Origin: Sphagnum compactum
Lineage: Eukaryota > Bryophyta > Sphagnopsida > Sphagnales
Direction of reading: 5' to 3'
NCBI GenBank assembly: GCA_965153455.1
Contig: OZ234496.1
Span: 10,749,863 to 10,813,862 of the forward strand
DNA length: 64,000 bases
The notes under the pieces: model-generated
Database searches by the model: none
What the model was told of the DNA's origin: nothing
Seen by the model: the letters and a program-made list of their open reading frames with translations, nothing else
Shown: positions 35,080 to 46,214 of the stretch, in pieces
How positions within the stretch are numbered: the first letter of the stretch is position 1
How the letters are laid out: every line of letters starts with the position of its first letter
Program-made: the position numbers and the translations under genes

Positions 35080-35706
35080 TTATCTGCCCCTGCTGAGGGC
35101 TTTCTCAGCATCCTTGACCTCATCCAGGATGCGATCCTTACGCTTGACAGGAATGGGATATGTAGGGCCAAAACTAATGTAGTGGCCGGCAATGGCATTG
35201 ACCACAGAGTACATGTTGCTGAACGACGGTTTCCCTGCCACTTTCTTGTCCCTTCGGTACTTGGCTACCCAATCGTTGGAGATAAGTCTCAGGCTCGCAA
35301 CAGCATCCGCCTTCCTAGGGTCCGTCTTTTCCAGCTCCAGCGTCGCCTTCACCTGGTCAATCACCTGTTGCGTCTCGTTCTTATAATCCTCCCCCCCATC
35401 GGCCAATGCTTCTCCCGCCTCCACTACTAGCGACGCCGCTACGAGCAACAGCCCCGTACTTCCTCCACCCAACAAACTCACTCTTCTCGACACCGAGGCA
35501 CCAACCATAGCAGCATCATCATCCGAGCTTGTTCTGGCCGCACAAATGGGGACCAGCTGAGTCGGTTTGTAGTAATCTTTGCTTGCGCTCAAGCTCAAGA
35601 CTAGGGATGGGGATGAGGAGAAGGATGTCGGACTGACGAAAGAGCTGGGACAGTGCAATGCAGCGACGCTAGTGGCGTTGAGCTGAAGAACCGCTGAAGA
35701 CGCCAT
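35080..35706 (-). CDS. PSB27: Photosystem II repair/assembly protein Psb27 (thylakoid lumen)
   Basis: Single uninterrupted minus-strand frame, 208 aa, ATG at 35706, stop TAA at 35080-35082. The open frame extends further upstream, but the Met followed by a Ser/Ala-rich transit peptide (MASSAVLQLNATSVAA) is the credible start. Residues 74-102 form a lumenal targeting domain with twin arginines (SRRVSLLGGG), a hydrophobic stretch and an ALA cleavage site. The mature part from about residue 103 (DGGEDYKNETQQVID) carries the family's conserved NDWVAKYRRD, SFSNMYSVVNAIAGHYISFG and PTYPIPVKRKDRILDE. Psb27 binds CP43 on the lumenal side during photosystem II assembly and repair. The protein is longer than Arabidopsis PSB27-H1 mainly in the N-terminal targeting part. 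Intact; tandem repeats begin about 170 bp upstream. Confidence 0.95.
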   Translation of the reverse strand: MASSAVLQLNATSVAALHCPSSFVSPTSFSSSPSLVLSLSASKDYYKPTQLVPICAARTSSDDDAAMVGASVSRRVSLLGGGSTGLLLVAASLVVEAGEALADGGEDYKNETQQVIDQVKATLELEKTDPRKADAVASLRLISNDWVAKYRRDKKVAGKPSFSNMYSVVNAIAGHYISFGPTYPIPVKRKDRILDEVKDAEKALSRGR

Positions 35707-35879
35707 CGCTGGAATTTTGACGACAACAATAGAGCTGCTTCTTCTCTGGGCGCAAAATGTGTCCCAAATTTGCACTAGAAATGGGGATTTGTGGGGACGC
35801 AATCCAAATTTTGCAAAATTTGGGATCCAATTTTGTGGATAGAGAAACAGAGGCCACCAGAAGGGGTAGGCAACTATTT

Positions 35880-37150
35880 CCGACGTGGTGCCATGTATTG
35901 CTCCAAAATGAGGCTTGTTCCGAACTTGGGCGGTTGTTGCCATTGGTTTGGATCAGATAAGCCACTTTGGTGGTTGTGGCCACATTCCTCTATAATCGCA
36001 CGACTTTCTTTAAAGTTTCTCACTCTATTCCATCCATAATAGCATAACTCTGTTACAATTTTGCTTCATTCCACTCATAATCGAACAACTCTTCTTCACA
36101 ATTTTCTTCATTCTGCCCGAATTGCACAGAGCTTTGTTCCTTTCTCCCTGAATTTGCATGGAATCACAGACAGTTTTGTTCATTCCATGCACGATTTTGT
36201 TATCTGTTCTCTTCATTCTCTGACATAATAGCATGATTTCTGTACACAATTTTTTGTTCAAAACGTGGGTGGTTACCATTTGTTTGGATCATATAAGCCA
36301 CCTTGGTTCTTGTTGCCACATTCTGCTCATAATTGCACAACTCTTTTACACAATTTTCTTCATTCCACCTGAATTGCACAGAGCTTTGTTCATTTCTGCC
36401 TGAATCGCACAGAATCAAAGAGAGTTTTGTTCATTCCATGCACTATTGTGTTAGGGTTTCCCTTCATTCTGCACCATAATAGCATGATTTCTGTACACAA
36501 TGGCTTGCTCCAAATGAGGGCAGTTACCATTGGTTCGGATCAGACAAGCCACCTTGGCGCTTGTTGCCACATTCTGCTATAATCACACAACTTTCTTTAA
36601 GTTTCTCAATGTGTTACATTCATAATTGCACAGCTTTGTCCTCAGCATCCAGCAATGCATGGTGTTCTACGACTTATTGTTACTTTAGATGGTGAAGATG
36701 TCATTGATTGTGAACTCGTATCGGGTTATTTACACAGAGGTATGGAGAAAATTGCTGAAAATAGAACAGTTATTCAATATCTTCCTTAGTTACACGGTGG
36801 GATTATTTACCTGCACAGAGTTTTGTTCATTGCATGTTAGGTATTCTCTCCATTCTGCGCTGTAATAGCCTGATTTCTGTACAAAATGTTTTGTTCCAAT
36901 TGTGGCCCTTTACCACTGGTTTGGATCAGATAAGCCACCTTGGCACTTGTGGCCACATTTCACTATAATCACAAAGCCTTTCCTAGTATTCCATCCATAA
37001 TCACACACTCTGTTACATTTTTCTTCATTCTGCTCATAATTGCACAGAGATTTTGTTTATTTCTACCTGAATTGCACAGAATCACACTGAGTTTTGTTCA
37101 TTCTGTGCATGATTCTTTTAGGTGTTCTCTTCATTCTGTTCCCTAATATT
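35880..37150. repeat. Diverged tandem repeat upstream of PSB27, four units
   Basis: TTTGGATCA(G/T)ATAAGCCAC recurs at about 35947, 36283, 36535 and 36911. Each is followed by CTTGTTGCCACATT, CATAATTGCACA, GAATTGCACAGAG and TTTTGTTCATT..CATGCA. Units are 250-380 bp and differ by internal gaps. The block occupies what should be the PSB27 promoter side. One unit carries the ndhH insert at 36640-36809. Confidence 0.85.
36640..36809 (+). pseudogene. ndhH: Nuclear copy of a plastid ndhH fragment (NUPT)
   Basis: About 170 bp read in one frame as [18 protein letters not shown] followed by [19 protein letters not shown] and [12 protein letters not shown], the conserved N-terminal region of NdhH (49-kDa subunit of chloroplast NDH). 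A single missing T in the PYVTRWDYL codons (CCTTAGTTACACGG) then breaks the frame, and similarity stops after GGGATTATTTA. No start, promoter or rest of the gene is present. The flanks on both sides are the local tandem repeat (GCACAG.. left, TGCACAGAG right), so the fragment was inserted into that repeat. Not functional. Confidence 0.92.
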
Positions 37151-38300
37151 GATTTCTTGCTATTCTTCCCAAAATCAACTAAAAGTTTTCATGGTATATG
37201 GGCTATTGTTAGTATTTTATTATTAAACATAGTTCTGTACACAATGTAGAAAATTCTTCACATTCACTTCACCAGGGTTAGGTGATCCTCATGGCAATCC
37301 TGTAAACTAGTTGTGTTTGCCCCCATTCATGCTTGGTGAAACCTAAAATCATACATGCATGTTTACTATCTTAGGGCAATAATAAATTTTCCATAACATA
37401 ATAGGTAACAACAATACAAAAAAATTAATCAATTAATTAATTTCATCATAATTTTTGTTATTAAATCTTGATCAAAGCAATAGTGAAGCTTTGTAAATAA
37501 TATCAAATTAACTAAAAACATTTATATCTCAAAAACGAATTTCATATTAAAATTTTGATTTATTTTAAAATGGACATGTTTTATTTTAATCAATTCTTGC
37601 ATAATCTTTCAAATCAACTTTAAGAATCTCTTTTTAATAAGATTTAAAAGAATTGAAGCTAATTATTTGTGTGTTTATAAAAAAAAAGTCATTTAAAAAT
37701 TTAGTCATATAAATTGTTTTTTACATTATAGTGATATGGAACCTTGTGATACAAAAAGGCAAGTGACACCCCAAAAAAGTAAAATGATATAGAGGCATGA
37801 TTAAACCAGTTATCCGACATTCATATTTCGAAAAGAAACCCAACACGAAGATGGGTAGACTTCAAAACAACCCATCAATTGGATGGGTGCACCCAAAATC
37901 TACACATGCGTGTCCATTAGCTTGGGGCAATAAACATCGTACACATATTATCAATCTTTCTTGGTTCGCCATATTGTCCACAAGGGATGACATTTACATG
38001 TGGGCAGATCTGAATTCACATCCTGCTAATTCTTCAATGCCCTTCTCAACACTCACATTATTAAATAGCAACTTTCATCCATTTGTCCCATGTAAATATG
38101 AAACTTGGGATCTTTGCTACTCCATTAAGGTCTGGGGTGGCAGAGATTGTCATTTTCTCCAGCACATTATTGCACCCATCACTCACAATCAGCAGGTTTT
38201 TTTGAAATATTTAATTTTCTCAACAAAAGCCGTCCACCAGTACTGTTTTGAATATTTCAGAATTTTCATGAACAACTATAGGCCTACAACATAAAACAAG
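37151..38300. other. AT-rich spacer with an unrecognised ORF
   Basis: The plus-strand frame 37797-38294 (165 codons) has no recognised domain. Its segment CYSIKVWGGR is echoed by HDIKVWGDR on the minus strand at about 39030-39005, so both may be decayed copies of one repeat. Not called as a gene. Confidence 0.35.
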
Positions 38301-38311
38301 CAATTAAAAAA

Positions 38312-38376
38312 AAACTCATAGTCTAGAGGCTAAGATGGTCATCCATGAATTGGAGTTTGGAAGTTCAGATTTCCTG
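38312..38376 (+). mobile_element. tRNA-like head of a SINE (possible)
   Basis: CATAGTCTAGAGGCTAAGAT resembles the D-arm and A box of tRNA-Glu. About 35 bases later GGAAGTTCAGATTTCC resembles a T-arm and B box. The acceptor stem and anticodon arm do not fold as a functional tRNA, and A- and T-rich runs follow. Best read as the promoter head of a tRNA-derived SINE or a decayed tRNA. Confidence 0.4.
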
Positions 38377-38399
38377 ATCTTTGTCAATTATTCTTTGAA

Positions 38400-40550
38400 T
38401 TGTTTTAAAAAAAATTTGACATTCACTTTTGGGAATTAATTAACACTGACCATCAGTAGGCACTATACTTATCCGTAAGGTAACCCTGTCTTTGGGCCTC
38501 CTTTCACCCCCTATCCCCTCTTTCAGTGGTATCCACAAAGTAAAGGCATTTGATTAAATCTCAGTATGAAATGCACGAGGTTCAAGACTAATTATCGTGG
38601 TTGTTCATTTAGGAGCAGTGAAAATATATGTAGCAACAGTGCAGGCGCTCAGGAAAAAGGAAAGACAGGATGAAACTCAGTTTACCACCAAAACAGATGG
38701 TTTTCTGAGTTTCATCCCCCCTTGAATGCTAATGTACTCTTTGCAGGTTTTTTTTGAATCTCACCCTGTGTATGACCAAACTCAGGGTTCTGATGCTGTG
38801 TTTTTCTTACGTTACGGATAACTCTACTATACATGAAGTAATCTTTCAAAAGGAAAAATTTCAACATTCCAATTTGCAAATTAGTTAACACCAAACAACT
38901 GTGACAGGCAGGTACACTTCATGGCATAATCTTCCTGTGATGGATCACACATTCAGGAAAGTGATCAAAATGTCTCTGTTGAACATGAATTTTGTTTTAA
39001 ATCAATGATTCTGTCACCCCAGACCTTAATGTCATGAATCGCATTGCCCTTGCCCACTATGGTGGGTGCGTCACCTAGCATGCTGTAAAGGGCCTGTTGG
39101 CGATTTATCCAATTTAATGGGCTGCTTGACCATTCCATAGTATGCCCCATAAGTATGCAAATGAGAGATCTTTAGGCATATGTTCTTTCCTGTTTTGAAA
39201 TTTTAAGGAGAAAATTGTCGTTGTGAAAATTGAGTTACTTCTAAATATCTAGATATTAGAGTCGTAAATTATCATAAACCAGGGGTGAGAAGCCCTAGTT
39301 TGGGGCACTATATGTAGTATAAAACGCATAATGGGTGACAAGATTTTTACAAGTTAAAAAACACTACCCAACTAAAATCTGCACCTAACCCTAAGGTCAT
39401 TGGAGTTTGGGTTTGTGATTTTCCTTGGGTGACTTGCTAAGCATTTCGACAATGTGTGTTTCATGAGGAAGAACACTTGAGAGGTTTCTTTTGTCTACCT
39501 TTGTTGTCTACTTGGGTGTAGAGAAATGTCTACCTTTGTTGTTGGGTTGAGGGAAGAGATGTGATGAGGAGCTTGACAACAAAAAGAAAGGAAAAGTTGA
39601 AGACAACAGTTGCTAAAGAGAGAGTTGCATGAAATGTCCAAACCAGTGTTGGTCGGTTATTGAGTTTTTACCCAGTTATGAAGCTGGTATAAATAAACCT
39701 CCAGATGGTTACTGATTTTTTAAAACTGGTTAAATTGATAACTGTTTGGTATTGAATTTTCAAAATGTAATAACCTATCTAGAAGATTCAATTATCATCT
39801 GGGTAGGTTATCAATCTTTAAACACTGATATAAAAAAATTATTTTATTTTAATTTTATTTTAAAACATTATAATTGATGTAGAAACAATAGGTTAATCGA
39901 CAGGTCTCAACTGGTTATTTGATAACTTACTTGACACCCAATTTTTTAATATTGATAACCTATGTGGTTGGAAAGAAATAATTCAAAAAGAAACCCACCG
40001 ATTAAAAGCAATAAGGAGCCAACATTGGTCCAAACAGAACTTGTGTTGGCCAGTTCTTGCTTTTTAAAAGAACATCTGATCTTGCATATGAATTTATTTT
40101 GGCTATGTTATCTGTGTGTGGGTTTGAGCCCAGTTATTCATATTTTTATTAGGATTGGGGTGTTGACACTTTTTTTTAAAGTTCAAGAACCTCTATGCTA
40201 GTCTTTCTTTCTTTTTTGGAAGAATTGCCAAAAGGCAACACTGATCCAATTTTTTAGCAAAAAATCCAGTTTTGGCCATTTTTTATTTTTTGGGGAATCT
40301 GTAACACAAGTTTGTCTTTTGGTTGCACATTTAATGATCATGTGTAAAACTATTGCCAGTTAAGTTGAAATCTGCTTGCCCATGCTCACAAAATGGGCAA
40401 AGTGAACCAGCAGCCACAAATGCACCAGTTGGTCGTTCCGTCCACTAGGTGGGCTGCATTTTATCATTCGATGTTAGATGGGGTTCATCACAGTCCAATT
40501 CTTTTTGTTGTTGACTATTGTATTTTATTTTTTGGTTTGTTCTTGGTTGT
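38400..40550. other. Intergenic sequence
   Basis: No gene recognised. Degenerate GGTTATC/GATAACC motifs cluster at 39650-39960. A minus-strand frame at 38965-39150 contains NWINRQQALYSMLGDAPTIV, which looks protein-derived but was not identified. Confidence 0.35.
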
Positions 40551-40564
40551 TTTTTCCCTGAACC

Positions 40565-41170
40565 TGACCACACACATAGCTACCCTACTCACCTTCCTAC
40601 CCTCATAAATATTGTACCAACCTTGGTACCTTTCTAATTATCCCCTACTGACATAGTTACTTTAATAATTAGTTATTCTACTGATCTAACTACTATACTA
40701 ACTACCTACCCTACTAACCTAACTACCCTGTTAACTACATACCCTACTAACTCAACTTCCCTACTAACTTAACCATTGTACTAACTACTTACCCTACTGA
40801 CCTAGCTACATTACTATTGAACAACCCTATATACACAATCACCCTATTGACATAAATATTCTACAAATTTAGTCACCTTGATAAGGTAATTTATTTCCCA
40901 TGTACTAACTTGCCTATCTACCTAGCTACCTTGCTAATGTAACTTTCTTCCTACTTACTAACTTGCCTACTTACATGCCTACCTAATTTAATAACCTATT
41001 TACTTTGTTCCTTGAACTTCCTTTCTATTTATTAACTTATCTACTAACCCAACTACCTACTTATATACCTACTTACCTACCTATGCACTCTCATTCCTAC
41101 CTACCACTATGTTCACCTACCTACCACTGCTTTTTACATAGCCAAATACCTAACTAATTATCTACTCATT
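40565..41170 (+). repeat. Degenerate CTAC/CTAAC low-complexity tract
   Basis: About 600 bp built from CTACC, CTAACC, CTTACC and CTACTAAC units, pyrimidine-rich on the plus strand with no fixed long period. It resembles an old, mutated tetra- to hexanucleotide repeat. Confidence 0.8.
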
Positions 41171-44100
41171 TTTTTCACCCCAAGCCCCCCAATCCTACCT
41201 ATCAATTTATTAAAGTTCACCCTAGTTCATGGATGACAAACATAAGTCCTCATATGTAGGTATTACAAACAATTTATAGTGGAAACAATGTCATAATTAC
41301 AACCATTTTGGTTTGGTTAATGCATATTTTATCAAAAAAAATTTATCAATTATTTTTATGGAATGAACATTACAATACAAAATTTATAGCAATTAACCTA
41401 AACTAGGCTAAATTGGGGGGGGGGGGGATTTTAAGGTTTAAACATATGTGAAGTAATATAATTTCATTTTATATATTTTCAAAAAAAGCAGAAAAAATTA
41501 GTTTGGAGATATCACACAAAGGTAAGAGACATATCTTTTCTTTTGATTTTTTACAAAATTTATTCAATTATTTTTTAATATTAAGGTTTTTTTTTTGTCA
41601 ATAAATCTTTGTAGTTTAAAAGCTTAAAATTTTGATTTATAAATTTTTTCCTATGTTTTTTTTTAATTTTTTTGTTTTGCATTATATAATTTGTATACTT
41701 TGTATATTTTTGGGGTTTAAGGCATATATCATTAGGACTTTTTTTTGTTAGGGTTTGTATAATCAGGGTTGTAATAGGGCTTATGGCAAAATATCATTTG
41801 AATTTTTAGGGTTATGCTTTATGATTAAATGTTTAAGAATTTGGTTCATATATATCAAAGCTTAAGGTTTATACTTTAGATTTTGCTCGTTGTATCGGTT
41901 TTTGATTTTATCACTTGTTTAGATTTATAACATAATTACGAATTTCCTTTGTTTCCATATGTTCCATAGTTGTTAAAGTTCAATATTTCCTAACTCACTT
42001 TTGTTTAAATGCAATATTCGTATCATATTATGATAATTCATTAACCATGAAACATTAAAATATTTTTTAAATATTTGATTCCCTGCCAATACATTATGAA
42101 ATTCATGTTTTCAAAATTATTTATTCACCTTATAGTATGATTTAACATTATAAAAATGAACATAAGGTAAAATTGGTCACATTAATGATACAGGGGGTTA
42201 GGGTTTAATGTAAAATTTACTACTTAATGTTAGGATTATGGTTTAGGTTTAGAGTTTGGGACATATAAATTAATAACATTTTTTTCCCAAATCTATAATA
42301 ATTAAAACAAATCTAGAGTGCATTTTGGGCGAAATTTTTAGGGCTTAAACATATGTCATTTTATATTTTTTAAAAGAAAGTGAAAGAACTTAATTTGGAA
42401 ATATTACCAAATGGTAAGAAACGTACCTTCTTTTGTGTTTAGTTACAAATTTTACTTAATTATTCAAAAAATTACGGCCAAATTTTTAGTTGGTGAAAAC
42501 AAGTATGTGTGTGAGTATTGCAAAACTATATGAATACCTAGCCCTAAATGCAATACCCATATTGAAGTTTGTTTTGATATAACCCATAACTAATCTAAAT
42601 AACTTGAGGTGCAAACCCAACCCTAAATGCAATATCCACATGTAGGGTCATTTCAAAATAACCAATATGTAGTTTGGGTGGCCTTTCAATGAAAACCAAA
42701 GCCTATATGCAATACTTGCATGTAAGTGCTTAAAGATTTGTTTACAACCAATAGACCCCCCTTCCTTTAACAAGGGCTAACTTTGTTGTTTTTCCACCAA
42801 ATGATTTGATTAAATTGCTATGGGTGTGCCTAGACATAAGGAAAATTTTATATTTAAACCCCATCATTAAAAAAACCCCAATGCACCTTTCCTTTGTGAT
42901 GCCTTATGTGTTTGGTTATTGGCATATCTACCTTACTTGGATCCGAGTGTTGAAACTAACAACTTTAACTCTAGGTATCAAGAACTTGATTTCACCAAAT
43001 CTAAATTATATTAAAAACTTTATGTAGACCCCTATCCATGAATTGCCGATCATGTAATAACTTAAACAAAACTTGGCACCTTCTTTCATCTAATTTTACT
43101 GGTGGAAACCTTTGAGATCCTCCCTAGGTTTTAGTGTTTTAGATGGGTACTATTAGGGTTTAAGGTTTTTCCCATCAATTTGAATAAAAAATCATTTCAT
43201 GGATGATCATAAGATGTTAAGATTTCGAATTATAGATCAAAACTTCTATGTCATTTTTTGCTATAAACATACCTTGTATTATGCACATACTTAATATGTA
43301 TTTTAATGTACTTTTGTTGTCCTTTGTAAGTTTTGTAACATTGTGTGATTTGTAGGAAAGTTCAATGATAAAATCTATGTCAATTTGAATCAAATGTTTT
43401 TTTTGAAATCATAACCTTAAATCCTAACTGTACCCAGAATCACATCCATTTCAATAATCTTAAAGCTTATACTTAATAATCGTTATGAATTGAGAAAAAT
43501 AAATAAATTATATTTGAAGGTTTTGAAATACTTTAAAAAAAATTAAAAACCTTACTTGAAAGGGTAACTAAAGTTATAAAATATATAATATCGAGACTAT
43601 ATGTTTTTTAAAAAATCAATACTCGCACAACATTAGTGTAAACCATAAGAGGATTAGTTCACAATTGAAGGACCCAATTTTCATTTGATAGTGTGCTTTG
43701 GACGCAAGAGAGAAGTGGCTTTGGTGAGGAGGCAGAGATTTTTTTGATTTTAATTTTCTGAATTTGTTTTGAGTTTTTTCTGTTGTGTGTGTATGTACAC
43801 ATGTTACAGATAGAATGTTTGTGTATGTTTTGGGCAAGTAGAGTTGTTTAAGGTGGGCAATAAGTACCTTCCTTTTACAAATGGGTATTGGCCTAAATTA
43901 AAAATAGTTACAAATAATGTTTTTAAAAAAAATTCATGTGACCAATGAAAAGGCTCAACATGCATTTAAAAATGTTCAACTTTTTCCTTTTTGATTTTGA
44001 GAGAGGGATTTTTTACTTTTTCCCACTGTGTTCCCATCAAATTCCCAAAGGATTTGTCAAGTTCTTGATGTGTTTCTCAAAATTTCCCCAATAACACCAC

Positions 44101-44780
44101 ATTTTTATCCCATATGCTTTGGGCAAAGTTGAACTTTCATATATAGATATACACACACAGTCTTTATAAAGGTGGGCCAAAGGTTTGCTTTGGCCAAGGG
44201 CTAACTTTCATATAAACCTTTGCGGTTCTAATTTGGGGAATGTACAATGTTTCAAAAAATTGGTGATGAGTCAATCAAAGTAGCTCCTTTCAAAAAAAAA
44301 AAAAACTTTAGATGCACCCCCCAACTAATTCATAGAAACAACAATAAATAACCCTCAAATGTGTAAATTTTGTGTGTGTTTAGAGTACATAAAATTGTTT
44401 GTGGGCGCCATTTGAGAATGTAGTGTTTGAGAGACTGTAACGTGTGGTTGTATGTGGTAGGCATGGTGACTCATTTGAGGACACCCACACCACGACATAG
44501 CTTCTCAACTTGGAAGAGACTCATTATAAGAGTGATTTGTTCACATAAAAAGCTATAAGCCACAAATGTGCAACATGTTAACAACATCTGCCCTTACCTA
44601 ATGTCAAGTTATCATATTAATGTAATATATGTCACAATAAACAGCACATATGTGTCATGAACTACAACTCTTGTGTGAAAAAATCACATTCTCTTGTACT
44701 GACCTCTACAATCACATATGCTACAAAGACATCATGGAGAGAGGGGCTATGATCATCCAAACGGTAACCTTAATCTTTAA
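41171..44780. other. AT-rich intergenic sequence with diffuse repeats
   Basis: No gene. It has a G run at about 41416-41428. Direct repeats occur at about 41420-41590 and 42320-42480 (TTTAAACATATGT, AGAAACGTACCTT-like phrases). Three copies of an about 82-bp unit (CCCTAAATGCAATACCCATAT and variants) lie at 42541, 42623 and 42701. Confidence 0.5.
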
Positions 44781-44791
44781 AATGCTTAATC

Positions 44792-44837
44792 TTAGAGTTT
44801 GGAGAAATAATTTTGGAATTATTTCTCCAAACTCTAA
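44792..44837. repeat. Perfect 21-bp hairpin with 4-base loop
   Basis: The arm at 44792-44812 (TTAGAGTTTGGAGAAATAATT) is the exact reverse complement of 44817-44837, with loop TTGG. A perfect stem of this length in non-coding AT-rich DNA is unexpected by chance. It could be a recent foldback or a small-RNA hairpin. Confidence 0.9.
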
Positions 44838-45539
44838 CCCTATATCGTAGCCTAGGGTCAGTTTCCACATTGACAAAATGAATTAATTTTTTTTTTCAAA
44901 AAATGAATTCGTTTTTCAATTTTGAAATTATATTATTTTCCATCAACTACAATAATATTGTGATATGAATAATGAAAGGTAGTGTTCACCCCTTGTGGTT
45001 GACTCAATCCCAAAACAAATCTTGGCGTTAACATAAAGATCTTCTGAAATTTGATCTTTGCACTTGAACACACCTCTCCACAGAAAAATTCACATTCCAA
45101 ATTTCAAGGATCTTACAAAACATAAGGTACCCAAAAAAATTCTTTACAACAGTGTAAAGTACCTCACACCTTTGTATGATTCTCAAAATTTAAAATATTC
45201 TTTATGTTAGGGAAGGAGCAAGGAACCCCTTTTTGCATGTTGGACGCGGCCTTGAGCTATCACCCTCAGTAGCTGGGTTGTCAAATCAAAGAAGAATGTC
45301 AAAGGGGTTCCTTACCCTATACCTCAAACCGTACAACATTTGGGGGAAACAACATTTAGGAGAGTTAAAAGGTCTTTTTGATGCTTAGATCAACTAGGAG
45401 AGTTTAAAGGCGATGATGTTTAGTTTTGAATGTTAGTCGGTGGGATAGCTCAAAACTTAGCATGAAGAACAAACCAATGGCAAATGGCAGTCCCAAAAAC
45501 AGGGTGACTTGAAGATACTTCTATTCTGTCCACGTATAT

Positions 45540-45845
45540 TTCTAATTTTTCTTCCCTGGTTTTCCCAAGCTCCACAAACCCCAAGGGTCTACCCATGTAA
45601 CTCTCTTATAATTCTTTCCACAAGCTCCACAAACCCCAGGGACCTATCCATGTAAATATCTTATAATTATTCCCGAAGTTTCCCTAAGCTCCACAAACCC
45701 TACAGCCATTACCCCTTGTAAAAGTCTAATTATTCTTCCCTAGGTTTTCCCAAGCTCCACAAACCCTAGGGGCCTACCCATACAAATTAGCTAATTAGGT
45801 ATTCTCCCCTAGGTTTTCCCAAGCTCCACAAACCCTAGCGGCCTG
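45540..45845 (+). repeat. Five-copy minisatellite upstream of the coiled-coil gene
   Basis: AAGCTCCACAAACCC occurs at about 45567, 45622, 45686, 45752 and 45821, each preceded by a TTTTCCC-like tract and followed by TAGGGGCC-like and AATTA segments. Period is 55-69 bp. It ends about 370 bp before the start codon, so it lies in the promoter or 5' leader region. Confidence 0.88.
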
Positions 45846-46214
45846 CGTGCTGCTACCGTCTTCGTTTTGTTCCCGCTTCTTGTTGTTTGCCAAAGACACT
45901 ATCGTTCCTTCTTTACTGCAATTGCAAGCAAAGGTTTTGACCTCTGTTTTGTATATCTGCTTCGAACACCATCGCTTTTGTTGTTTATCTCTTTGTAGGA
46001 TTGTGGGCCTTCCCGCAGTGTTTTTCTTCTTCTCTTCTTTGTTTGTCTTGCTTTTCTTCTCCCTTCCCGTGCTCTTTCCAACTGTTTGTTTCTTGGCTTG
46101 TGGGGTTGGGATTTGCAGCGTTGGCGATTTTTATGTTGCTCAGGCGATCTTTTTGTCGTTGTCGTTGTGTTTTGTGACATGTGTTCTCCTCCATTTTCTT
46201 TGGCCATGCAGCAG

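Noticed and set aside
35707-35943. Upstream in-frame extension of PSB27 by 79 codons
   Set aside because: The extension lies before a typical transit-peptide start (MASSAVLQ), overlaps the tandem repeat and has no family similarity; treated as leader or promoter sequence.
37797-38294. 165-codon plus-strand ORF
   Set aside because: No recognised domain; part of it resembles an inverted segment near 39.0 kb, so it is probably repeat-derived.
46086-46214. Upstream Met for the coiled-coil protein
   Set aside because: The extra 43 residues are Phe/Cys/Val-rich, precede a proper signal peptide and span likely 3' splice sites; taken as 5' leader.
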